This document shows, in pieces, positions 1-10,800 of a DNA stretch of 64,000 nt (position 1 is the first letter of the stretch; each line of letters opens with the position of its first letter). Origin of the DNA: Macrocystis pyrifera (taxonomy: Eukaryota; Sar; Phaeophyceae; Laminariales; Laminariaceae); contig JASSKH010000005.1 of the NCBI GenBank assembly GCA_031763025.1, positions 7,293,570 to 7,357,569 on the forward strand, in the 5' to 3' direction. The position numbers and the translations under genes are program-made. The notes beneath the pieces are model-generated. The model was not told the DNA's origin. It was given only the letters and a program-made list of their open reading frames with translations, and ran no database searches.

Positions 1-265
1 TAGTGTCAGCCGAGTATAAACGTATGAATGTATGTATGGTCATTTGTCTCGGTTATCGACATGTCAGTACAAACGTTCAGTTCGTGCTTGGTCCTATCCT
101 GGACGTTTTTTGTTCAAGCACGAGCTAGAATGCAAAAGCACACTTCGTATTTATTACGGCAGGCACGGGCACACCCAGATACCGCCTCCCAGATTTTGAA
201 ATCTGCTATCAATCGTGAAGTGTCTTGAGTTGAGTTTGTAGGAGTTCAATACACTTTGCTGTCAT

Positions 266-356
266 TATACGCCTCCCAAGCACAACAAACACGATCCCGA
301 TGCCCAACACCAGATAATTACCGGCCTTTCTGCCTCTTTCAAAGCAGTATCATTGC
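266..356 (-). repeat. partial copy of the element-A-type LTR
   Basis: About 90 bp match, on the minus strand, the first third of the 280-bp repeat at 390-669, 25545-25822 and 42142-42421. The rest of the repeat is absent. It lies just outside the complete copy at 390-669, so one copy may have landed beside an older one. It is a non-coding fossil fragment. Confidence 0.6.
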
Positions 357-389
357 AGCTTCGCACCGGTAGGCTCATGAATGTGTCGA

Positions 390-669
390 TGTTAAGTTCA
401 AGGTCGGGACACTTTGTATCCCTTGTTAGGTTTGCATGTTGAGCAGGTGCTTGTTGGGGCTCACGTGTGAAGTTTGCTTGGAGATGAAAGAAGATCAGCT
501 TAATTCCTTTCGAGCACGATGGGCGACCTAGAGCAAGGCTCGTGCCTCGCGCGAAAAACCCCTGGTTTTCCATCTAAGATACGCCTCCCGAGCACTACAA
601 ATACGATCCCGATACCTGAATCCAGGTGTTTACCGGCCTTTCAGCCTCGGTCAAAGCTGCACCATAACA
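390..669 (-). repeat. solo LTR (element-A-type family)
   Basis: This 280-bp unit begins TGTTA and ends TAACA, the usual TG...CA ends of an LTR. It is flanked on both sides by TCGA (386-389 and 670-673), a 4-bp target-site duplication. It matches the copies at 25545-25822 and 42142-42421. No internal element sequence is attached, so it is a solo LTR left by recombination. The family assignment rests on these shared copies only. Confidence 0.7.
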
Positions 670-966
670 TCGATCGGGCGTGCGCTTTGGCAGGGGTGTT
701 GACCTACTTATTTCTGAGGCTCCTCCTCGCTTGCTCTATATCTCCCTCAAAAGCATTTTTTTTTTTTAGAAACTGAATAAGCGCGCATAACCTGAGCCTA
801 CCTAGCTAAGGTGCCGTTCGAAATAGTATCGTCCTTGGCAACGATGGTGTTCCCGGTGACATTGGGCAGTTCTAGTGTCTCAGCTGAGGAACAACGTCGG
901 CCAGAAAACTTTTGGCGAAAAAATTGCAGCCCCGACCGTAGCACGTTTCATATATATATATATATA

Positions 967-1228
967 TTTTTTTTAATCATCACTTTTGCTTTCCAGTCTA
1001 ACTCGTGGGAGGTTTTATTTACCCTCACCGGCCTTCTTCTGGACAAGTCGTGGTCACAGGTGTCGTCCCTTTTCCCCCTCAGGTACGTGCCTTTACTTTT
1101 TTTGGTGGCGGATAGGGTTCAGCATTCCCACTGCTCGTCGATTTCCATCGAATGTAGCTAACTCACGCTCTCGCGCTTTCCAGCAGTCATTTTTTTTAAT
1201 GCAAGAAAAGTCCCTACGAGCATGCATT
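967..1228 (-). repeat. SINE copy, tRNA-like head missing
   Basis: This matches the body and 3' end of the SINE at 42908-43265, in reverse orientation. A T-run at 967-974 corresponds to the A-rich tail. The tRNA-like promoter head is not present, so this is a 5'-truncated copy, the usual outcome of LINE-driven retroposition. It lies tandem to the next copy. Confidence 0.65.
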
Positions 1229-1305
1229 TAAAAAAAAAAAAAAAATGCTGCCCCCGTTGCATTGTAGGTTTGTTAATCTGCCACTTGTGGGCCAGGTTAT
1301 TGCAA

Positions 1306-1630
1306 GTTTTTTTTTTTATTAGTATCACTTTCACTTTCCAGCTTGACAGGTGAGAGGTTCTACCCCTCAGCGGCCTTCTTCTGGACAAGCCGTGATCACA
1401 GGTTTCGTCCCTTCTCCCCCCCCGGTACGTGCCTTCTTTTTTTATCGCGCATTGACAGGGTTCCCACTGCTCGTCGATTTCCATCGAATGTAGCTAACTC
1501 GCCCTTTCGCGCTTTCCGGTAATCGCTTTTTATGCAAGAAAAAGTCCTTACTGGTATGCACTCGGTGAGACTTGAAGCCACGGAATTGATCTTCGTGGGC
1601 ACGCGGACCACCTACCAAGCCACCGGGGAC
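1306..1630 (-). repeat. SINE copy with tRNA-like head
   Basis: Reverse-strand copy of the SINE at 42908-43265. On the minus strand it starts with an A-box-like GGTGGCTTGGTAGGTGG and carries GTGGCTTCAAGTCTCACC at the B-box position about 45 bp on. It ends in an A tail, seen as the T-run at 1307-1317. These are the internal pol III promoter elements expected of a tRNA-derived SINE. Confidence 0.7.
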
Positions 1631-1745
1631 GCCGGCATGTACACATACATATATATATATACCAGGTATGCACTATTAGTAATTACGTATTAACATGTGT
1701 TGTTTTCTTCACGTCCCTTCTCCCGGACAAGCCAAGCGGACTCAC

Positions 1746-4700
1746 CCTCAGGCATCTGTGGAACTCCCGGATGATGATGCGCCCCACCACATCTCGGTCG
1801 AAAAATCCCATGATCTTTTCGACATCCCCTCCGGGACCATCGTCTACGTCGACGCCAAAATTAGCGAGGCCCTGGCAGAGCTCAGACCGCTCCAGGAGCC
1901 CCGACCCGTCCCCGTCCATTCGCTCCAGGTGCGCTCGGAGAACGCGGAGCCCGCTGACGCCACCGCGCGCAAAAATCTGAGCGTTGAACTGTTGATTGTA
2001 GAGCGAGCCGGGGGGGGGGGGGTCAGAGAGAGGTGCGCGCTTGCGTGTGCACGTGTGCGCGTGCGCACGTTTGTGTGGAGATGTTTTTTGGTTGTCGCTC
2101 GCGATGTTTTAGTTTTGCTGCCGGGGGAAAGTTTGAGGTTGTCTTTTTGTCGCGCGGGCTAGAGTTTGTTTTTTTTTTTTTCGTTCGAGTTGTATCCTAA
2201 GAAGGCGTCAAGACGGTGTAAAAAAATTGATGACCTTGGTGTCTTGTGCGTGAGGCTGCTGTTAATATACCCAAAGGGTGTATTGGAAGATTAAAGACTG
2301 CAAGTTTGGGCGTGGTGTGTGGGCGCAAAGGAGGGGCAACCTTAGTTGAGCTTCGTTGGATCTATTCCTCTCTCTCTGTCGCCATGTGCGTGCTGCACGA
2401 ATGAGAGTTTACCGTGAATGCGTCACGTAGTCGGGATTGGGCTTGCCGCGCCGGCGTCGAAAAATTCGAGGTACCTCGTGTATACAGTTTTGCGATTCTT
2501 AAGACTTAATTATCGATCAGCGAGATTCATCCGTCCCTTCTATCTCAGAACATATCACAACAAAACAAAACAGAGGAGAGGTTTGGCTGAGGCATTTGAT
2601 CTCACGAAAACTAGAAGCTATCTTCGTGCACCGCAAGCTCGTACGAACTATATATACACTGCAGGCGGACTACTACTGTACTTTCCCGTCAATTATTCAA
2701 GTAAAAGGGTCATTCCTGACAAACGCAAGCAGATCACGGAGTATACCAGCATATCCCCAATGCGCCGCCAAGGGTCGCCAAGTACGGCAGGCAGGCGACG
2801 TTATTTTTGCGCACCCGGTCGATCATAGACCGCGACGTCGAGTTCATGGCGATGTGCTCCCCCATTTCAAAGAGGTGATCGCACAAGGCCTTGTAGTCGA
2901 TCGTGTTGGAGCAGTCTTCGTCGTAGCGGTCGAACAAGCTTTCCAGCTCCCGCTTCGCGATCGTGGCCCATCACCGGAGCACCGACAATGAAAAAAAGGG
3001 CGACCAACATGCGTGTAGAGAGGTACAATCTGTCACTTGTCTACACAACTCATGTAGTACAAGAGGTACGCAACTACTCGTGAGGTCAGTCACCGGGGGC
3101 AACATGAAAAAGGGGAAAAGTATGATTTTTATAAATTTTGAAATACGTCAGCTGTGAGTTCGACTGAATAAATAGTTGATACTCAACTTTGCAAGCTGCG
3201 TAATACGCCTCGTATATATTCCATTTTTACCGAATTTTACAAGTATTGTGATAATTACGACATGTATGATGGTGGTGATAATGATGATGTTGTTCTGACG
3301 TCGAGGACAATATACTGCCTATCAAACACGGACTTTTGTGGGTTGGTGGGACCACGCCGACCTTTGAGCTCGACCTGAGGCTAGCGAGTTGAACGTGTTT
3401 ACGCGTACTTTTGGCGAGTGGTAACTCCCAGTTGCATGTACAGGTCCTCCTGTCCAGACATGGACGCGCTACGTGCTTGAACCCGGCACATCGCATACAA
3501 CGACAGAGGAATGCCTTCGACCTACAGTACGAACTACTGTACCTGTACTCCGTGTACAACATTACAACAGCATGTGCATGTCGGGAGACCTCGTGCGAGC
3601 TTGGGGACTGGCCACGCGTATGGGTATGACACGCCGAAACGGTAGCGGAGCCTCGACCGAAATCATATAGATGCCTCGACAGGAGATCTGGCCTACCACG
3701 AGTACACTTGCTCCTCTCCGCTCTGCCCAACGCTCTGCGCGCACACAGGCCAATAATAGCGGTCGCCGCAGGAACAGCATGTTGGGCGGCCCTCCAAGCA
3801 ATGCCACAGAGCATCTCATCTATACACTGGCACGCTGCAGCTAACCAAGGGCCACACCTGAACGCCGACGAAGTTCAGTCTTGTCATAGCAGCGAAAAAA
3901 AACTGGTTGTAATCGAGCCGCCCGGTCAGTCCAACGTCGAAGTACTTGAACACCTGGACTTGTCGGCGCCGAGTTCAACGCACGAGAAAATAGATGATAA
4001 ATATCTGCCTATATTCGTAGATAATGTTTGACCACCATAATCTTCGCGGGTACGTACAAATCATAGGGATAGCGAGTTCGTGAGAGCTAGTTCTACGTAT
4101 AGGGGACGTACGTGAGTGGCTTGCCCTTCGTCGTAGACGTTACGATACGCATACTCGTAGGAAGCGATCGTGCAGTATGCATGACCATGTAACCTTTGGA
4201 GGCGACTGATACAGTAGTAGTCGTATCAATTAATAGGTCAGTTTCGTGATTGTGGCTTCTTGAACTCTGGAACCCGCGTCCGCTTTGACGATTCAACACA
4301 GAGCAAGATCTGGCTGCGGGCCTCTGGATTCTCGGCACGTGGGAGATTGCTTTAGTGCTACGCCGTGTATGCAGTTAGTGTACGAATGCGCTTGTTCGAG
4401 GCGTTCGTGACGTCCTTCAGTACGCGCATACAACACACTTCTCTGACTGATCGGTCAAATTTTCAACGGAAAAAACTACAACGCTGAGAACGATTGGATA
4501 TCCCACAAAACCATGAAAGGATAAGGGGCAATGGATGCCAGGGTTTATAAGTCGATCTTGACGCTTACAGCAAGACATGATGGTGACTCGACGGCATGGA
4601 ACATGATATGACAGCGTTCTCGTGGAATTCATGAGGCACTCAACGTTCGCAACCGCCATTTCTCTCACTTTGTGCAGAGCGCGGCTTTTCCCCTCTACGT

Positions 4701-4782
4701 CCGAGAAGCCTGTCATCGTGTCAATCTTAGCACGCATTTTCTCTTCCAGCAGATCCACCCGGTCCTCAGATATATCGGCCAT
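1746..4782 (-). CDS. EF-hand protein, calcyphosin-like (multi-exon, partial)
   Basis: Three exons on the minus strand fit one gene. Exon 1 (4782-4669) starts at ATG, encodes MADISEDRVDLLEEKMRAK and onward, and ends at GTGAGA. Exon 2 (about 2952-2800) encodes an EF-hand with loop DRYDEDCSNTID. Exon 3 (1976-1746) encodes FARGGVSGLRVL, then loop DGDGSGLLERSE and a weaker second hand, and ends at GTGAGT. All junctions are phase 0, giving about 166 residues so far. An ARGG-x-G segment before an EF-hand pair is typical of calcyphosin-like calcium sensors. The exon 2 donor (GTCGCC) is unusual and its boundary is uncertain. The last EF loop is poor and may not bind calcium. Further 3' exons probably lie to the left or outside the window. 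A hairpin repeat sits in the first intron. The gene is divergent from the LYR gene. Confidence 0.6.
3126..3246 (+). repeat. R1 hairpin repeat, copy 1
   Basis: A 120-bp unit starting TTTTTATAAATTTTGAAATA. It contains an imperfect inverted repeat: TACGTCAGCT near the start pairs with AGCTGCGTA, and an inner GAGTTCGAC pairs with GTTGATACTC. Near-identical copies occur at 43432, 48665, 55671 and 55793. This copy lies in the first intron of the EF-hand gene. Confidence 0.75.
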
Positions 4783-5722
4783 GACTTCCTTGCAAGGCTT
4801 TAAGAATTTGAGTAGCGCCTACGCGTTGCGGCTGGAAGCTGGGGTCGGTCAACATCAATTAAGATGCGGCCAGAATGCGAAACGTTTTTTTGTATAGAAA
4901 ACGCCGCGTGTACGCCATGGAAAACCTCCGAAGACCACGCGGCCAACATCGCAAAAAAGCAACGCACCGAAATGTTCCGATCATCTCGACGAGTTGCACC
5001 AGGTGAAGGTTGGTGTTATGGATGTTTGCCATTGGGAAGTGTATCTTGCATATGTCTAGTGTGGAGCATGCGCACGAATGGTAGGGTCGTTGATTTTGCC
5101 TGCCGAAACAGCACAAGCCAAGTATGAGCACCAGTACCTGATAAACATCAGTACTTTATGTAAGTACATTGCTTACTGGGTACGTACGGCAGACAGTGTG
5201 GTGCCCTGACCGTCTACCAGAGGCAGGGTATCGACGGCAGGATTACTACCAGGCATACTAGTACAGCAGACAACAGCACGGCATACCTGGTTCCTGGTAC
5301 GGCGTACAGACTGCGCAATCGCGTGACGTGCGGGTCAGGAGGCAGGAGGCTACTTTCGCAGCAACCGTCCATCACAGCTTGGTCTGCGGTTGTGCTGGTT
5401 TTCACGTTTTCACCTTGCACAGCAGTGCTTCTCCAGGCCGGCACATTCGTACATCCTGCGCCGTGTGCCCCGGCCGTGGGTACTCGTGTACACAATATAA
5501 AACGTCGATCGAAGCTGGTATGTAGCCTTCCCTACCCCCGCCTGCAATTGCACGTACCTGTCCGTCGTGTCATGGATGCACATGATAATCCCTATCGAAA
5601 CCTCAACCTTGCCCCCAGGAGTCGAGATGTCGTGGGAGGTTCAAGTAATCACAAAATCCCTCCACACACCCAGTCTGCGACCGAAACCCGACGTTCACTA
5701 AAACGCCTCAGCCAATTCCTCA
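4783..5722. other. divergent intergenic region (EF-hand / LYR genes)
   Basis: About 0.94 kb lies between the two divergent start codons. It should hold both promoters. I see no TATA box, CpG pattern or repeat that I could defend as a specific element. Confidence 0.35.
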
Positions 5723-7766
5723 ATGTTTTACGCACCGTGTCTCGCAACCACCGCGCCACCACCAACCTCAGGATGCGTCCGAATGTTTCGAGACGCCAAA
5801 GAGGCATTTCGAGAAGCGCATGTCGACAGCACCTCCACCACCATCGGCAACAACAACAACAGCGGGGGGGGGCTACGCCGGGCTTCGACGCAACCGGAGA
5901 CCTCCTTAGGCAAAGCGGCCTTGGGCGGGCGCGGGCCGGATCGGCGGCGAGCTAGCGTGGGGAAGGCGGGGGGTGCGCTCGGGCTGAAGGAGTTTATGCA
6001 CCGCGCCCGCGTCCTGAGCCTGTATCGCGGGATCTTGAAGGTGTGGGCCGGCGCTACTGCGCCTACGGCACTACTACCGTATGAACGAACCTGTTGCTTG
6101 AATAGAGCGCCTGGTAGATTCCGAGAGCTGCTTTATGAGCACGTACGTACATTATCTTCAGTGTCATATTATACGTACGTACCCGGTACGTTCTTGCTAC
6201 TGCTACGACGGCTGTGCACAGAGTAGTGTCTGTCGGGCTGGAGATTTTGTGCGTGAAAGCAAAAATATGAAGTTTCAACGTTCGCAGAATGCTCGTAATA
6301 TTAATGGGAAAAAAACGAAAAATACCGAAAATACTGAATATAACTGGAAAAAAAAAAGTGAAAAACAGTCCTCGTGTCCTCGTTAAGTCCTACAGGAAAA
6401 TACCGAAATTTCGGGAAAAAACAGAAAAAAAAAACTGAAGAACAGTCCTCGTTAAGATCGACCCTTCATAGTGCTTTGCTTTTTGTGCATTTTTTAGTAT
6501 CATCTGCATATTTGCACAGCAGTCACGAATACACACTTTTGTGTCCGATGCTGCTCTGTTCCTGGGCACTGTCGGTACGAGCAGGTCTTGATACGGAACG
6601 CAAGACTCGCCAGGGTGGCTATTATTAACTGTCGCGGGAAGGATAGGCTCAAGGAGGTGCCTATCGGCACTCGTAGCTGATAGATTCAGCCGAGTCGGTA
6701 CCGGTAGCTGTCGTTGAAGTTATACTGGTAGGTGTCTAAGTGCCTGTCGACACGAGCCGTCTCTGAAACGACATGTTCAGCCAAATAGTTCGCAAACGCT
6801 GTCGTATGCTCGTAGAAGGACAGACTTCCTGTCGTGACAACCGAGTCTACAAAAAAAAAATAAGACTGAGGGAAGTACTTATCGATACGAGCTATCTTTG
6901 AAGATACAGGTTCCGGAAGGTGTCTACATATAGTTGTCGTTTAAAACGATAGACCCAAGGTGGTGTCTGTCGGCATCTGTAGATATGGCTGAAACAATGG
7001 GCTCGGCAGGGTGGTTATCGCCAGCTATTCGCTGGATCTAAAAAGGTCGAAGAGGGTGACTATTATTACGGGGGGCCATATTAAATAGGACCTACGGTAG
7101 AGACAAAAACCTATATATTTTGCTATTTTTACTAACAATATTTGGTCCTATTTACTATGCCCCCCAGCTACCGTTGGAATGATCGCTTCAAGAAGGCTTA
7201 TATCGATAGGTATAGTTGGAATGATGGCTTGGCAAAATGGTTATCAAGAATTATGGCGCTGCGCCTAAAGGCAGGGCAATTTTGTTTAGTACGACGCATT
7301 ATTTTTGGCCAATACCCGATAATGTGAGGGGTTTACCGAGCGAGATTGATTACGAGTTTCAATTACGACGATCTTTATTGGCCAAGGGGCCGAAATCACC
7401 CCGAATTTCGAATCGCGCTCACTGGATTGTCACGTTTCGTGTACAAGCGGGACCGTCGCCGTGGCGCCAGCACATCATCAGCAGAGCAGTAGCCGCACAG
7501 CAGTAGCGGCATAGCAGCAGCAGCAGCAGCAGCAGCAGCAGTGGCAGCAACAGCAGCAAACGAGGCAGTCAGAGCTCTCCGTGTCAGGCTCCAGACGCTG
7601 AAGAGGAGGAGCAGTGCGAGGGGGAGTACCAACAACACCCAGCAGCACCCGCAAAGCAGCCGACTTCAAGGAGAAGGCCGTGCTAGACAGAAGCACCCGT
7701 GCCAAGACCATCAACAGCAAGCAACAGCAGCCGCAGCAACAACAACCACCTCAGCAATACCAGCAA

Positions 7767-7819
<53 letters not shown>

Positions 7820-10800
7820 AGCAGCCGACCAGGCAGCTCGAACTGTCCGTCGAGACCAGGCGCAGGATCTGAGGGGGGCAACTGCTTGAAGCCGCCAGTT
7901 CTGTTGAACTCACAGGTGAACTGCGGGTTGTACTACTCTGTTTTTTTTTACACGCTTGCTCCAGAGCGCAGAAGAACAACTACCAACGTAGCAGTGATAC
8001 GACGGTGGCCAAGAGCAGGCACCCCCAGATGACTCCTGTGCTGACCGCCCATTGCTTCAACGGGTGGTTCGCGAGCTTCAGAAGGCAACGGAGATCAGCT
8101 TGTACATGGAGAAGGAGTTGACCTCCGTGATCCAGCCGGACCTTTTTCTTCAAATACTGGAGATGGAGTTCCTGCCGAGTATCGTGTTCGACCCCCCCGC
8201 CACCGCCGCTGCTGTCGGTGTCCTTCGTAAGAGCGACCAGCCGGGTGGAGGAAAAGGAGGTTCTTGGTGTACGCACGGAGTGGGATACAGTCGATTCGGA
8301 GGGCCAAAAATGGTGGCCATCAATGTATCCCCTCAGCAAGGCGCGCTCTTCCTCTCCCATTTGCAGAGGGTTCCTTCTGGGTCCACCAAGGGGACGTTCC
8401 CTACTGCTCTCGATGGTCTACTTGTGGGCCCCAAAATAATTAAGGTGAGCGTAGCTAACCACGATGGTATGGCAATAACGTTGTTGTTGTTGTTGTTGTT
8501 GTCTTCACATTAAATCTTCCTTTCTACCCAGCTTCATCAGTGCACCCAGTGTCCGTCCTGATTCCTTATCCTAGAGAGATACTGATTCCGTGGTCACAGA
8601 CTGCTGTGAGACAGAGGAAGACCAAAAAAAAAAAAAAAAATCGCAAATTCAAGTGTCAAGCAAGTGAAATGTCAGCGTACCAGGTACGAGAAACAACAAC
8701 ACAAGCATGTGGGTACGTTATTGTACCTTTTATTGTGGCAGGATTTCCTGCGCTCTTTTGGTCTGTGCACCAACTTGCACGGCGACCGACTTTTTGCTCG
8801 ATGAACCCCCTCCGCCGAGTGGTCTCGCCATCAAAACGAACGCTGCGCACGCCTCCAACAGCTGCGGCGTAGGAGCGGCGAATACCTTGCACTTGCACTC
8901 GCTGGCTAAGTTTGAAATTGAGAGCAAACTCGTCTTGATAACACGCTGCCACGACGGTATGCCTGCTGGGGAAGCAGTTGCCGAACAGGGCCATTCCGTT
9001 CTCCGGCTGCACGAGCGCTCGTCTCAACGACACACAGCAGGACTAAGGTTATCTGATACTTCACCTCGGTCGTTCCGAATAAAGCGATGGTCGACTCGAA
9101 GTATGCTATCGCCTCGCCTTTGCGTTCCCTGAACCTGAGGACCTGGCGCCCGGTTAGAATTGCGAGAGAATACGGTGGCCGGTCAAAGCTCTTATCATCG
9201 AATATGTCGGTACTTACAGTACGTATCCGTAACAACTAGCACCCCTCAAGTTCTACACACAAAAGTACCCTCATCCTTTCCGCCCTCGTTCACGCTTCTC
9301 TCCGTGAAACAGGTCTCGCCTACGCCCTATCCGCGAAACAGGTGCGCCTGTACAGCTTCAGCTGCCCTGCGCGCGTGAAGCTCTCTGTCATTGGAAAGCT
9401 CGGACACAGCTGGTCGGGCGGTGTAGAGCGATCAAAATCACGAGGGAAACATTACTAGGTGCCTTCGTCCTGTACGCCCGGTCGACGCCGATACCTGTGT
9501 CATGAAAGGCCGGGCAAGCGACGAGCAAGCGTTGCACGGAACGACACGCTGTATCCACTGCCGCAGGCCGGGGCGCAGCGCCCCGAACCGGCGCCCTACT
9601 TCCCACCTGACGAGGAGTTTGATGCAGCCGCAGAGGCGAGCGTGCTGCCCAGGACGGAGGAGGGTTCGTTGAGGGAGGGGGGGGGGTGTACGCGAAGATA
9701 AAAACACGGCCAGAGTCTGCTGCATCTGCTTCTTTCGAAGATTTAGCGTTGCAGGGCGTATGTATCATCCGCATGCGGAATCTTACAAGTCACCGCTGGA
9801 CGATGGTGCGGACTCACCGGCGACTTCAGCAACGAGAACCTTCCTACGGGGAACACCGCAAAGGGAGTAGGTGAGCCATCGGTCGTTTGCTGGAGCTCAA
9901 ACGTAAGGATGGCGACATGAGTGTCAACATTCTACGGGTGTTTTTTTTTTTGCGTTCGGTGGAATCTGACACTTGGGATGTAAGCGAACGACATCGTGTA
10001 GCCCGCGCGTGTGATTGAAACTCGCTTTCACTGTCCTATACGCTCATCTGGCGTGGACCGCATAATTTTCCGTTCAATTGGCAGATAGCATTGATGCCGG
10101 AGGTGACGACGCTGCAGGTGGAGCCAAAGCAGGCAACGAGTGGACCGGTCTCGCCCTTGGTCAGGACGACAAAGTCGCGGGTCTAATGCGACCAGGCGAC
10201 AAGGATGTACAGGTGAGCAGCTGGGCTAGATCCTTGCGTAACTATCAAAACAACATGTAAAGGCCTCCAAACTTCGGTGCGTGTGTTGGCAACCTACTCT
10301 CGGTTGCGAGCCGTGCTAAGGCATGGGGAGTGCTCTTGTTGGCGGGGAGATGACTGTCTAGCGTCCTTGAACAAATCGATAGCGGGGTTATTACGGGGGT
10401 CCATAGTTAACAGGACCTATGGTGTACATAAAAACCTATATATTTTCCTATTTTTACTAACAAAATTTGGTACCATTAACTATGGACCCCCGTAATAGCA
10501 ATATATCATCTACAATTTGATATGTAAACGGGGTCAAATGCGCGCACGTTTCGGATGTGCAGGAGTGGCTGCTCACCTAAATTGGCGGAACAGCTTCGAA
10601 GTCGTTTTCGGGCCACAACCAATCACCGCTGTCGCGGCAACACTATTCTCGTCTTCTTGTTGCGCCCCTCATGTTCAGGGCTGCCGCCGGTATCTCTGCA
10701 CCCTCTTCGTCTTTTCCATCAACAGGAAGATAGCCAGCCAACTACAAAGCCATGCTTCGGTGTTTGCGAAACGCGCATGGCTCCCGGTCATGAAAGTGGC

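Noticed and set aside
7683-7979. minus-strand polyleucine frame
   Set aside because: It is the complement of the CAG tract. Repeat-derived frames on the opposite strand carry no family signal.
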